DNA of 64,000 nt, taken from Actinacidiphila glaucinigra. GTDB lineage: Bacteria; Actinomycetota; Actinomycetes; Streptomycetales; Streptomycetaceae. The position numbers were made by a program, and so were the translations under genes. The notes beneath the pieces were generated by a model. The model searched no databases, was not told where the DNA came from, and was given only the letters and a program-made list of their open reading frames with translations. The DNA lies in contig NZ_FZOF01000007.1 in NCBI RefSeq assembly GCF_900188405.1, positions 397,211 to 461,210 on the forward strand, in the 5' to 3' direction. Shown here one piece after another: positions 35,108-43,947 of the stretch; position 1 is the stretch's first letter, and every line of letters starts with the position of its first letter.

Positions 35108-36118
35108 ATGGACATACCGATCACCGCCTGGATCGTCCTCATCGCCTTCCTGGCGGTGGTGCTCGTCCTGGACCTGTTCGTCATCCACCGCCGGGCGAGC
35201 GTGATCTCCATCCGGGAAGCCGCCGGGTGGAGCGTCGTCTGGCTGGTGATGGGCCTCGGCTTCTGCGGTCTGCTGCTGATCTGGAAGGGCCCGGTCCTGG
35301 CGGAGGAGTACCTGGCCGGCTACCTCATCGAGAAGAGCCTGTCGGTCGACAACATCTTCGTCTTCGCCCTGATCTTCGGGTACTTCGGCATCCCCGACCG
35401 CTACCAGCACCGGGTGCTGATGTGGGGCATCATCGGCGCGCTCGCCATGCGCGCGGTGTTCATCCTGGTCGGCGCGGCGCTGCTGGACACCTTCCACGCG
35501 ACCATCTACGTCTTCGGCGCGCTCTTGCTGCTGACCGCGGTCAAGGTGCTGCGCCACGGGGCGGCCCAGGTCCACCCCGACCGCAACGTCGTCCTGCGCG
35601 CGCTGCGCCGCGTGGCCCCCGTGACGGACCGACTGCACGGCCAGCGTCTGCTGGTCCGGGTGAACGGGGCCTGGGCGGTCACCCCCTTGCTCGCCGCCCT
35701 GATCGTCATCGAGACCACGGACGTCGTCTTCGCCGTCGACAGCATTCCGGCGATCTTCGCGGTCACCCAGAACACCTTCATCGTCTTCGCCGCCAACGCC
35801 TTCTCCCTGCTGGGCATGCGAGCGGCCTACTTCCTCATCAGCGGCGCCGCCCGCCGGTTCCGCCACCTGCAGACCGGCCTGGGCGTCATCCTCGCGGGAG
35901 TCGGCGTGAAGCTGCTGCTCACCGACGTCTACAAGGTGCCCATCTGGGCCTCGCTCGGCTTCATCATCGCCGTACTCGCCGTCACCTTCGCCGTCTCCTG
36001 GTACGACACCCGCTCCACCGCGGGCACCCCTCGTCAGGGCGCCGGCCCCCCGAACGCCGGGGAGGACGACACACCCGGCGACACCAGGCGTTCCTCGTAC
36101 GACGGTTCGGAGGTGTGA
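35108..36118 (+). CDS. TerC/Alx family integral membrane protein
   Basis: A 336-residue protein with about nine hydrophobic helices. The family's acidic residues are in place: VLVLDLFVIH (helix 1), EKSLSVDNIFVFALIF (helix 3), and IETTDVVFAVDSIPAIFAVT (helix 6-7). TerC/Alx proteins export or sense manganese/calcium and are linked to tellurite resistance. I found no yybP-ykoY riboswitch in the upstream 118 bases. GGGAAGGCGGGCGGT precedes the ATG. Convergent with the response regulator gene; a small stem-loop overlaps both stops. Confidence 0.87.
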   Translation: MDIPITAWIVLIAFLAVVLVLDLFVIHRRASVISIREAAGWSVVWLVMGLGFCGLLLIWKGPVLAEEYLAGYLIEKSLSVDNIFVFALIFGYFGIPDRYQHRVLMWGIIGALAMRAVFILVGAALLDTFHATIYVFGALLLLTAVKVLRHGAAQVHPDRNVVLRALRRVAPVTDRLHGQRLLVRVNGAWAVTPLLAALIVIETTDVVFAVDSIPAIFAVTQNTFIVFAANAFSLLGMRAAYFLISGAARRFRHLQTGLGVILAGVGVKLLLTDVYKVPIWASLGFIIAVLAVTFAVSWYDTRSTAGTPRQGAGPPNAGEDDTPGDTRRSSYDGSEV

Positions 36119-36149
36119 ACCACCGGGACAGGCGCGGAGTCCGGTGGTT
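36118..36149. terminator. 9-bp stem-loop spanning two convergent stops
   Basis: AACCACCGG and CCGGTGGTT pair exactly. The arms include the last bases of the TerC stop region and the response-regulator stop codon. Confidence 0.45.
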
Positions 36150-36849
36150 ACGTCTGCCCGCTGGAGCGCTTCGGGGGCTCGCGTTCTCCGGCGCTGACCA
36201 ACCCCGTCTCGTAGGCGACGATGACGGCCTGGACACGGTCACGCAGTCCCAGCTTGGCGAGGATGCGGGCAACGTGGGTCTTGACCGTCGCCTCGGCCAG
36301 CCGGAGGCGGGCGGCGAGTTCGGCGTTGCTCAGTCCCCGGGCCAGCAGGCCGAGGACCTCCAGTTCGCGCGGGGTGAGCGAGGCGAGGTCGCGGTGGAGG
36401 GCGGCGGTGTCGCTGCCGTGCCGGGCGAACCTCTGCACGAGGCGGCGGGTGATCGCGGGCGCGAGGAGGGCGTCGCCGCTACGGACCGTGCGGACGGCCG
36501 AGGCCAGGTGCTCGGGGGTGACGTCCTTGAGCAGGAAGCCGCTGGCCCCGGCGGACAGGGCCGCGTAGACGTACCGGTCGAGGTCGAAGGTGGTCAGGAT
36601 GATGACGCGGGGTTCCCCGGGGGCGCCCGTCAGGATGCGGCGGGTGGCCTCCAGGCCGTCCATTTCGGGCATCCGGATGTCCATCAGGACCACGTCGGGA
36701 CGCGTCCGGCGGGCCGCTTCGACCGCTTCGGCCCCGTTGGTCGCCTCGGCGACGACGTCGATGCCGTCGGCACCGAGGATCATCCGGAATCCGGTGCGGA
36801 CCAGGGTCTGGTCGTCGGCCAGGAGCACACGCGGCGCCTGCTCGGTCAC
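36148..36849 (-). CDS. LuxR-type response regulator
   Basis: A 233-residue NarL/LuxR response regulator. The receiver begins VLLADDQTLVR and the phospho-acceptor is Asp57 in VLMDIRMPEMDG; the conserved Lys is in FLLKDVT. The DNA-binding domain reads LTPRELEVLGLLARGLSNAEL and AEATVKTHVARILAKLGL. It overlaps the kinase stop by four bases (ATGA). With the divergently transcribed ABC exporter it forms a typical antibiotic- or peptide-responsive module. Confidence 0.9.
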   Translation of the reverse strand: MTEQAPRVLLADDQTLVRTGFRMILGADGIDVVAEATNGAEAVEAARRTRPDVVLMDIRMPEMDGLEATRRILTGAPGEPRVIILTTFDLDRYVYAALSAGASGFLLKDVTPEHLASAVRTVRSGDALLAPAITRRLVQRFARHGSDTAALHRDLASLTPRELEVLGLLARGLSNAELAARLRLAEATVKTHVARILAKLGLRDRVQAVIVAYETGLVSAGEREPPKRSSGQT

Positions 36850-38159
36850 GGTGCCTCCAGGGGGATGAGCGCTTCCACACGGTAGCCGCCGGTCAGGCGC
36901 CGGCCGGTGCTCAGGGTTCCGTCGTAGACGGCGAGGCGCTCGCGCAGGCCGATCAGGCCCCGGCCGTTCCCGGTGGCGGCGCCCGGATCCGGGCGTCCAC
37001 CGGTGTCGGTGACCTCCACCCGCAGCCGTTGCGGTCCGTACTCGACGGTCACGGAGGCGGTGGCACCGGACGCGTGCTTCACGGTGTTCGTCAGGGCCTC
37101 CTGGACCACGCGGTAGACGGCGAGCCCGACGCCGGACGGGATCTCGTGGGGTGGGCCGGTAACGGTCAGGTCGACCGGCAGCCCGGCGTCCCGTACCCGC
37201 CCGACGAGCGCGGCCAGCTGGTCGAGGCCGGGCTGCGGTGCCAGCTCCACACCGGCGCCGGCCGGGTCGTCGGCCCCGCCCGCCGGCTCGCCCTCACCCG
37301 GCATCGTGAGCAGGCCCATGACGTGCCGCAGTTCGGTCATGGCCGCCCGGCCGCCCGCCTCGACGGCGAGCAGGGCCTCACCGGCCTGCTCGGGCGAGGT
37401 TTTCATGATCTTGCGGGCGGCGCCCGCCTGAATGACCATCACACTGACGTTGTGCGTGACGACGTCGTGCAGTTCGCGGGCGATCCTCGCGCGCTCGTGC
37501 TCGACCGCCCGGCGCAGAGCCTCGGCCTGTTCGCTCTCCAGAGCGGACAGCCGCGTCCGGCCCTCGTCGGTCCGGAGTTTCCAGGTGCGCAGCCCGAGGG
37601 CGGCTCCCGCCATCGGGACCAGGATCAGCAGGGCGATGTACTCGTTGGGGACGATCGGCGTCACCGAGTTCCCCGAGGTGCCGACCAGGACGACCGCCAA
37701 CGGCAGCGCCCCCAGGGTCGCCGCCCGGTAAGGGCTGTACACGGCGGCGCTGTAGACGGCGATGACGAACGCGTAGAAGGTCAGCCGCAGCACACTGTGC
37801 GGTGTCGCCAGGGTCGCGGCCGTCACGACGCACAGCACGGCGAGCGGGTAGCGGCGGCGCAGTGCCAGGGCGCCCGAGGCGACGATCGCGAGGGTCACCA
37901 TGAAGGCCATGCCGCCGGGGCCGGACGGGCGCGGCACGATGTACTCCACGCCGGGTGCGATCTCGCGCACCACGATGTTGTTCGTGTTGTCGATGCCGTA
38001 ATAGACGGTGGTGACGCCGAGCGCCAGCGCCAGCAGCACGTCGAACCGCCGGGCGCGACGGCTGGGCCGCAGCGGCGGACCGGCCGGCGACCTGGCGTCG
38101 CGGACCGCCTCGCGGGCCAGGACCCGCAACCGCCCCGGCGTCGTGCGTACGTTCGTCAC
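36846..38159 (-). CDS. Sensor histidine kinase paired with the response regulator
   Basis: A 437-residue HisKA_3 kinase. Six or so hydrophobic segments lie between residues 38 and 205. The phospho-acceptor motif IARELHDVVTHNVSVMV is near residues 225-240, the N box RVVQEALTNTVKHASGA near 350, and the G box GRGLIGLRERLAVYDG near 408. The GTG start at 38159 has no good ribosome binding site, so the true start may be a little downstream. It is divergent from the ABC exporter at 38372 and translationally coupled to its regulator. Confidence 0.87.
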   Translation of the reverse strand: MTNVRTTPGRLRVLAREAVRDARSPAGPPLRPSRRARRFDVLLALALGVTTVYYGIDNTNNIVVREIAPGVEYIVPRPSGPGGMAFMVTLAIVASGALALRRRYPLAVLCVVTAATLATPHSVLRLTFYAFVIAVYSAAVYSPYRAATLGALPLAVVLVGTSGNSVTPIVPNEYIALLILVPMAGAALGLRTWKLRTDEGRTRLSALESEQAEALRRAVEHERARIARELHDVVTHNVSVMVIQAGAARKIMKTSPEQAGEALLAVEAGGRAAMTELRHVMGLLTMPGEGEPAGGADDPAGAGVELAPQPGLDQLAALVGRVRDAGLPVDLTVTGPPHEIPSGVGLAVYRVVQEALTNTVKHASGATASVTVEYGPQRLRVEVTDTGGRPDPGAATGNGRGLIGLRERLAVYDGTLSTGRRLTGGYRVEALIPLEAP

Positions 38160-38371
38160 CGGTTCATTGTCGCCGTCGCCCGGCTCCTCGGAATCCGCCT
38201 CGGCGGCCGGTTCCGGGGCCTCGCGTACATCGGGCGCCTACATCGCAGGGATGACGTTCCGGCAGTTCATCCCGACGCGGTACGGCAAGGGGTCCGGGCG
38301 GGCGACGCGCACGGGCCGGGCGCGCTCCTAACGTCCAGGGCGTCCGATGCCCCCACCGAAGGAGCCCTGCC

Positions 38372-39106
38372 ATGACCGTGCCGCTGATCGAACTGCGCGG
38401 GGTGAGCCGCCGATACGACGACGGCCCGCCCGCCCTGCACGAGGCGTCGCTGACCGTGCGGCCCGGCGAGGCCGTCGCGATCCTCGGCCCCTCCGGCAGC
38501 GGCAAGTCCACGCTGCTCAATCTGATCGCGGGCCTGGACCGGCCCGACACGGGGACCGTCACCGTGGACGGGGTGCGCGTGGACCGGCTGGGCGAGGCCG
38601 GGTCGGCGCTGTTCCGGCGATCGAAGATCGGCATGGTCTTCCAGTTCTTCAACCTGCTCGACGACCTGACCGTCGCCGACAACGTCGCCCTGCCCGCGCG
38701 GCTCGCGGGCACGGCACGCGCCGACGCCGACCGCCGGGCGGCCGAACTCCTGGAGAGCCTCGGCATCGACCGGCACGCCCGCGCCCACCCGGGACGCCTA
38801 TCCGGCGGCGAGCGGCAACGCGTCGCGGTGGCACGGGCGTTGATGAACCGGCCGGCCCTGCTCCTGGCCGACGAGCCGACCGGAGCCCTGGACACGGCCG
38901 CCGGACAGGACGTCAGCAGACTGCTTGCCGGACTCAACGCCGAGGGCCAGACGATCGTCGTGGTCACCCACGACCTGGCGCTGGCCCGGTCCTGCACGAA
39001 CCGTACGGTCCGCATCGCCGACGGCAGGATCACCGAGGACGTCGGCTCGCAGGCCGCCGCCCCGGAAACCGCCGCCCCGCAGGCCGCCTCGGAGGCCGTC
39101 CGATGA
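38372..39106 (+). CDS. ABC exporter ATP-binding protein (MacB/LolD type)
   Basis: A 244-residue ATPase. Walker A GPSGSGKST is near residue 40, the signature LSGGERQRVAVARAL near 146, Walker B LLLADEPTGALD near 168 and the switch His in VVTHDLALA near 200. Its TGA overlaps the permease ATG (ATGA), so the pair is translationally coupled. Divergent from the RR/HK pair, it is probably induced by that system. MacB/BceA-type exporters of this shape export or sense antimicrobial peptides and lipids. Confidence 0.9.
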   Translation: MTVPLIELRGVSRRYDDGPPALHEASLTVRPGEAVAILGPSGSGKSTLLNLIAGLDRPDTGTVTVDGVRVDRLGEAGSALFRRSKIGMVFQFFNLLDDLTVADNVALPARLAGTARADADRRAAELLESLGIDRHARAHPGRLSGGERQRVAVARALMNRPALLLADEPTGALDTAAGQDVSRLLAGLNAEGQTIVVVTHDLALARSCTNRTVRIADGRITEDVGSQAAAPETAAPQAASEAVR

Positions 39107-41469
39107 GCGCGCTCGGCACGGTGGTGCGCTCGGGGGTGGGACGGCGCCGGGTGCAGACGCTGGTGATCGGACTCGCCACCATGATGGCGGTGGCCGCCTC
39201 CGTCCTCGGCGGATCGCTGCTGGTGGTCTCCGGCGCACCCTTCGACGACGCCTTCGCCAGGCAGCACGGGGCGCATCTGTCCGTCCAGTTCGACGCGGGC
39301 AGGGTGAGCGCCGAGCAGCTGTCGAGGTCCGAGGACGCCGAAGGGGTGAACGGTGCGGCCGGGCCGTTCCGTACGGCGACGGTCACCCCGCGGTCGGACG
39401 GGGCGGGCCCCGGGTGGCCGATGACGGTGGCCGGCCGGGGCGATCCCGGCCGGGAGGTGGACGAGGTCACGCTGCTCGACGGGCGATGGCCCACGCACTC
39501 CGGGGAGATCGCGCTGTCCGCCGACTCCACGCTCATCCCCACCATGGGCATGGACGTCGCCTTCCCCGATCTGCCCGGCCGGCCGACGCTGACGGTGGTG
39601 GGCGTGGCCCGCTCGGTCACACAGACCGCAGACGCCTGGGTGGTTCCGTCCCAGATGCCGGCGCTCACCGAACCCGGCAGCGGCGGCTACCAGATGCTCT
39701 ACCGCCTCGCCGACGCGGGCACCGCAGCGCGGATCACCGCGGGGGCCAGGGCCGTGACGCGATCCCTGCCGCAGGGAGCGGCCGTGGGGCGGCAGTCATG
39801 GCTGACCGTCAGGCAGACCGCCGAGCGCGACACCGCCCTGTACGTCCCCTTCCTCATGGCGTTCGGCGTCCTGGGCCTGGTCATGTCGGTGCTCATCGTC
39901 GGCAACGTCGTCGCGTCGGCCGTCGGCACGGGAACGCGCCGCATCGGCATCCTCAAGGCCGTCGGCTTCACGCCGTCCCAGGTCGTGCGGGCGTACGTGG
40001 CCCAGGCGTTGATCCCGGCCGCGGTCGGCACGGGGCTCGGTGTGCTCGCCGGCCACCTGCTCGCCGTGCCCGTGCTGGCCGAGACCGAGGAGGTCTACGG
40101 CACCGCGTCCCTGGTCATCGCGCCCTGGGTCGACCTGGCGGTGATCGCCGGGGTGCTCGGCCTGGTGGCGGTGACCGCGTGGGCCGCTGCCTTTCGGGCC
40201 GGGCGGTTGCGTACGGTCGATGCGCTCGCCGTCGGGCGCAACGCTTCCGCGGGACGCGGCCGCCCGGCGGCCCGGCTGGCCGGACGCCTGCCGCTGCCGC
40301 AGCCGGTCGCCCTGGGCCTGGCCCGGCCCTTCGCGCGGCCCGCCCGCGCGCTGGCCATGGGCGCGGCGGTGCTGTTCGGCGCCGTCGCCGTCACGTTCAC
40401 CGTGGGGATGGGCGCCTCGCTCGGCCAGGTGACGAAGGCCAGGGCCCATGATGCCGCCGATGTCACCGTGCCCGCGCCCCCGCCGGACTTCGGCCCCCAA
40501 GGCCCCGGAACCGCCCCCGGTCCCGGTCCGCAGAGGCAGCCCAAGGCCGATCCCGCCGCGGTGACCGCGGTCATCGGGGCCAGCACCGGAACCGGGAAGC
40601 ACTACAGCGCCGCGAAGGTACGGGCGACCGTGTCCGGCCTGACCGGCACCGTCGATGTGATCGCCTTCTCCGGCGACGCCTCCTGGGGCGGCTACACGAT
40701 GGTCTCGGGGCGCTGGATCGGCGGGCCCGGCGAGGCCGTCGTCCCGACCCCCTTCCTGACCGCGACCGGCACCCGCATCGGCGACACCGTCACCCTGAAC
40801 GGCCTGGCCGCGCCGGTCACGGTCCGGATCGTCGGCGAGGTTCTCGACCCCCGCAACGACGGCATGCAGGTCTTCACCGACGCCTCGACCCTCCAGGCCG
40901 CCCACCCCGATCTGACGGAGACGAGCCATCACATCGCGGTCAGGCCGGGCACCGATGTCTCCGGCTACGTCGACGCGCTGAACAGGGACCTGAAACCGCT
41001 GGGCGTCACCGCCCGCACCGGCGGGCTCGGCAACGGCGGCGACATGGTCGTCACGCTCAACGCGCTGTCCGTGACGCTCACGCTGATGCTCGTCGCCGTC
41101 GCCGCGCTCGGCGTGCTCAACGGCGTGCTGCTCGACACCCGGGAGCGCGTCCGGGAGCTCGGGGTCCACAAGGCGCTCGGCATGACGCCCCGTCAGACCA
41201 TCGCGATGGTCGTCACCTCGGTCGTCGTGACCGGACTGGTCGCGGGCGCGCTGGGCGTGCCGCTCGGCGTCGCCCTGCACGGTCGGGTCATTCCCGCGAT
41301 GGGCGACAGCGTGGGACTCCGCCTCCCCGATTCCGTCATCGCCGTCTACCACGCGGCCGAATTGCTCCCGCTCACGCTCGGCGGCCTGCTCATCGCCGCC
41401 CTGGGCGCGCTCCTGCCCGCCGGCTGGGCGGCGAGGACCCGCACCGCCACGGCCCTGCGCACCGAATAG
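39103..41469 (+). CDS. FtsX-domain ABC permease
   Basis: A 788-residue permease with the actinobacterial layout: an N-terminal helix near 20-38, a large extracellular domain to about 255, three helices (about 258-360), a helix near 425-440, a second extracellular domain, then a final three-helix FtsX block. FtsX-type motifs include TRRIGILKAVGFTPSQVVRAY and RERVRELGVHKALGMTPRQT. It is the partner of the ATPase at 38372. The two outer domains may recognise the exported or sensed compound. Confidence 0.88.
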   Translation: MSALGTVVRSGVGRRRVQTLVIGLATMMAVAASVLGGSLLVVSGAPFDDAFARQHGAHLSVQFDAGRVSAEQLSRSEDAEGVNGAAGPFRTATVTPRSDGAGPGWPMTVAGRGDPGREVDEVTLLDGRWPTHSGEIALSADSTLIPTMGMDVAFPDLPGRPTLTVVGVARSVTQTADAWVVPSQMPALTEPGSGGYQMLYRLADAGTAARITAGARAVTRSLPQGAAVGRQSWLTVRQTAERDTALYVPFLMAFGVLGLVMSVLIVGNVVASAVGTGTRRIGILKAVGFTPSQVVRAYVAQALIPAAVGTGLGVLAGHLLAVPVLAETEEVYGTASLVIAPWVDLAVIAGVLGLVAVTAWAAAFRAGRLRTVDALAVGRNASAGRGRPAARLAGRLPLPQPVALGLARPFARPARALAMGAAVLFGAVAVTFTVGMGASLGQVTKARAHDAADVTVPAPPPDFGPQGPGTAPGPGPQRQPKADPAAVTAVIGASTGTGKHYSAAKVRATVSGLTGTVDVIAFSGDASWGGYTMVSGRWIGGPGEAVVPTPFLTATGTRIGDTVTLNGLAAPVTVRIVGEVLDPRNDGMQVFTDASTLQAAHPDLTETSHHIAVRPGTDVSGYVDALNRDLKPLGVTARTGGLGNGGDMVVTLNALSVTLTLMLVAVAALGVLNGVLLDTRERVRELGVHKALGMTPRQTIAMVVTSVVVTGLVAGALGVPLGVALHGRVIPAMGDSVGLRLPDSVIAVYHAAELLPLTLGGLLIAALGALLPAGWAARTRTATALRTE

Positions 41470-41541
41470 CAGGTCAGGCCCGGGACCCGTCCCTCAGGCC
41501 GGGCCGGGTCCCGAAGCGAACGAAGGGTGACAGGGCAGGTG

Positions 41542-41631
41542 ATGACCTGCATGGTCGAACACAGGGCTCCCCGGTTCCCGCCAGGTCACCTCCACGAACA
41601 GCTGATGGCCCTCGCGCACGGCGCGTCGTGA
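41542..41631 (+). CDS. Possible 29-residue peptide, low confidence
   Basis: ATG 41542 to TGA 41629-41631 encodes a 29-residue peptide with GGGCAGG four bases upstream; the 5' end overlaps a GCAGGT-GATG-ACCTGC inverted repeat. A strong hairpin begins nine bases after the stop, as at the end of a real transcript. Codon third positions are G/C-biased but the length gives little power. It may be chance. Confidence 0.25.
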   Translation: MTCMVEHRAPRFPPGHLHEQLMALAHGAS

Positions 41632-41634
41632 CGG

Positions 41635-41670
41635 AAGGAGCCCCGGCGGGAAATCCGCCGGGGCCCCTTG
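41635..41670. terminator. Hairpin between permease/short frame and the convergent gene
   Basis: GCCCCGGCGG and CCGCCGGGGC pair exactly around GAAAT, extended outward by AAGG/CCTT after a mismatch. It lies seven bases from the convergent stop. Confidence 0.65.
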
Positions 41671-41676
41671 CCGAGG

Positions 41677-42099
41677 TCAGCTTCTTCGGGTGAGGCGGAG
41701 ATCCCCGGCCCGGCTCTCGCAACGGAACGAGAGCGCGAGGGCGACGCGCCCGGTCACCGGTTCGAAGTCCTCCCGTGCCGTCAGGACGCTCTCCCCGATG
41801 TGCTCCGCGAACGGTGTCGTTGCATCGAGCGCTCCCACGGTGACGAGCCCCGAGTCGCCCATGTCGTACCCGGCGTGCGGCTCCGAGGTCTCGACGACCA
41901 GGCACCAATCCGACCCGGTCGTGATGTGAACCGCGTGATCACTCTCATCGATCAGCCACACATCGAGCGGGCCGGCGGGGTCATCGGTGCCGTACACATG
42001 CCACGACGCGACGACCTTCGCGAGCCAGCGCCCCACCAGGCTGCGCGCGCTCACTTCAGCGCCATGAAGTGGGCACTGGCTCGGTGCTTCGGACTCCAT
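41677..42099 (-). CDS. Hypothetical protein
   Basis: A 140-residue soluble protein with no recognised family. VASWHVYGTDDPAGPLDVWLI suggests a beta-rich fold, followed by acidic strands (SDWCLVVETSE). The ATG at 42099 is chosen; a longer frame upstream overlaps the znuB-like gene's end. It lies 43 bases after the znuB-like stop on the same strand and may be the last gene of that operon, or independent. Confidence 0.5.
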   Translation of the reverse strand: MESEAPSQCPLHGAEVSARSLVGRWLAKVVASWHVYGTDDPAGPLDVWLIDESDHAVHITTGSDWCLVVETSEPHAGYDMGDSGLVTVGALDATTPFAEHIGESVLTAREDFEPVTGRVALALSFRCESRAGDLRLTRRS

Positions 42100-42142
42100 C
42101 GGGCGACCGTACCGCCCGGCCGTCCGGGGAGAGCGATGGAAC

Positions 42143-43042
42143 TCAGGCGCGTACCACCTCGCCCCCAACCCCCGGCACAGCGGGAGCCGTTCGCCGGTGC
42201 CGAGCACGTCGTGCTCCGATCAACCGGCACACGGCGTAGAAGAGGAACGAGATCGTCGTCACGTAGGGGCTGATGGGAACGCTGCTGCCGAGGGCGAGGA
42301 GAATGCCGCCCTCTGTGGCGAGTACGGCGAACAGCACGCTCAGCAGGGGCAGGAGCACCGGGGAACCCGTCACCCGGGAGGCCGCCGCGGCGGGGGTGAC
42401 CACCAGGCTGAGCACCAGGAGCGCCCCGACGACCTGTACCGACAGGGCGATCGCGAGTCCGAGGACGAGCATGAAGGCCACGGACAGGCCCCGGACGGGC
42501 AGACCGCGTGCTTCGGCGACCTGCGGGTCGGCGCTGGCGAAGGTCAGCGGACGCCAGATGGCGGCGAGGACGACCAGCACCAGCGCGGACACCGCGAGCA
42601 TCCATCCGGTCCGTGGGTCGTCGATGGCCACGATCTGCCCTGTCAGCAGGCCGAACTTGTTGGCCGAACGTCCCTTGTAGAGGGCGAGGAACAGGACGCC
42701 GAGCCCGAGCCCGAACGGCATCAGGACGCCGATGGCCGAGTTGCGGTCCCGGGCGCGGGCGCCGAGCGCGCCGATCGCCAGCGCGGCGACGAGCGAGCCG
42801 GCGATCGAGCCCGCCACCACGTTCACCCCGAGCAGCAGAGCCGCCGAGGCGCCCGCGAAGGACAGTTCGCTGATCCCGTGGACGGCGAAGGGCAGGTCCC
42901 GGAGCACCACGAAGACTCCGGTCAGTCCGCCGACGAGCCCCAGCACACCACCCACGATGAGGGAGTTGCGCACCAGACCCAGCAGCGCGCCGTAGTCCTG
43001 GAAGTCGAAGATCTGCTGCCATGTCCCGGCCGCCGTCATCAT
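42143..43042 (-). CDS. znuB: Zinc/manganese-type ABC permease (ZnuB/MntB family)
   Basis: A 299-residue membrane protein with about eight hydrophobic helices. LPFAVHGISELSFAGASAAL and the C-terminal VGALLVLSLVVTPAAAASRV are signature-like for the ABC-3 family of metal permeases. Its ATGA start overlaps the ATPase stop. Gene order on this strand is binding protein, ATPase, permease, as in znuABC operons; the preceding lipoprotein has the matching metal ligands. Metal is inferred as zinc from context. Confidence 0.85.
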   Translation of the reverse strand: MMTAAGTWQQIFDFQDYGALLGLVRNSLIVGGVLGLVGGLTGVFVVLRDLPFAVHGISELSFAGASAALLLGVNVVAGSIAGSLVAALAIGALGARARDRNSAIGVLMPFGLGLGVLFLALYKGRSANKFGLLTGQIVAIDDPRTGWMLAVSALVLVVLAAIWRPLTFASADPQVAEARGLPVRGLSVAFMLVLGLAIALSVQVVGALLVLSLVVTPAAAASRVTGSPVLLPLLSVLFAVLATEGGILLALGSSVPISPYVTTISFLFYAVCRLIGARRARHRRTAPAVPGVGGEVVRA

Positions 43043-43947
43043 GGGCGCGCTCCGTCGGTCTCGCGTGCGTGCTCGGCGTCCGGTCCCGGGTGGTGCACCG
43101 GTTGCTGGTCGTGCGCTCCGACGACGACGATCCTGCCCCGCACGCGCAGCACGTCGACCCGCGAGCCGTACAGGGCCGACAGCGATCGCGAGGTCAGCAC
43201 CTCCTCCGGCGGGCCGATGCGGTGTCCGTGCGGGGCGAGGTAGAGCACCTGGTCCACGAGGTCGAGGACGGGGTTGATCTCATGGGTCACGAACACCACG
43301 GCGGTCCCGTGGTCCCGGCGCCTGCGGTCGATGAGTTCCGTCACCGCCCGCTGGTGGTGGAGGTCCAGGGAGAGCGTGGGCTCGTCGCACAGCAGCACGC
43401 GGGGATCGGTGGCCAGGGCCTGGCCGATGCGTACGCGCTGCCGTTCGCCGCCAGAGAGGGTGCCGAGGGGTGCGTTCGCGTACGCCGACGCGCCGACGGC
43501 CTCCAGGACGGCGTCGATGCGGTGCCGGGTGGCGGCGCCGCGTCCGCGGAGCCCGAGCCGAAGCCCGAACCGGTGCCCGTCCAGGCCGTAGCCCACCAAC
43601 TCGCGTGCCCGGACCACGTCGTGCGCCGGAGCGGTCCCCTGCTGCGGCACGTAGCCGATGTGGCGCGCGGCCCGCCGCGGATCGGCGCCGAGCACGCGCA
43701 GGGAGCCGAAGGTCAGTGGCCGGCGCCCCAGAAGGGCCTGGACCAGACTGGACTTGCCGGAGCCGTTCGGCCCGAGGACCGCCCAGAACTCCCCGGGCCG
43801 CACATCCAGGTCGAGTCCCTTCCAGAGGATGCGGTCCCCGTACCGGAGGCCGCCGTTCGTCATCCGGATCAGCGGCGCCTGCCTGCCCGGGACGTCGGCG
43901 TCGCCCGCGCGGGGCCCGGGTACGGACGGCGGGGTCTCCCCGGTCAC
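43039..43947 (-). CDS. znuC: Metal ABC transporter ATP-binding protein (ZnuC)
   Basis: A 302-residue ATPase. Walker A GPNGSGKSS is near residue 52, the signature LSGGERQRVRIGQAL near 159, Walker B VLLCDEPTLSLDL near 182 and the switch His in VFVTHEINP near 214. The GTG start at 43947 overlaps the binding-protein TGA (GTGA), an unusual but good coupling. An Asp/Pro-rich N-terminal 28 residues precede the ATPase. The C-terminal tail (about 25 residues, HDQQPVHHPGPDAEHARETD) is His/Asp-rich and may bind metal. Confidence 0.85.
   Translation of the reverse strand: MTGETPPSVPGPRAGDADVPGRQAPLIRMTNGGLRYGDRILWKGLDLDVRPGEFWAVLGPNGSGKSSLVQALLGRRPLTFGSLRVLGADPRRAARHIGYVPQQGTAPAHDVVRARELVGYGLDGHRFGLRLGLRGRGAATRHRIDAVLEAVGASAYANAPLGTLSGGERQRVRIGQALATDPRVLLCDEPTLSLDLHHQRAVTELIDRRRRDHGTAVVFVTHEINPVLDLVDQVLYLAPHGHRIGPPEEVLTSRSLSALYGSRVDVLRVRGRIVVVGAHDQQPVHHPGPDAEHARETDGARP

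Noticed and set aside
41758..41776. GTTCGAAGTCC resembling a tRNA T-loop
   Set aside because: No acceptor, D or anticodon arms around it; it lies inside a predicted gene.
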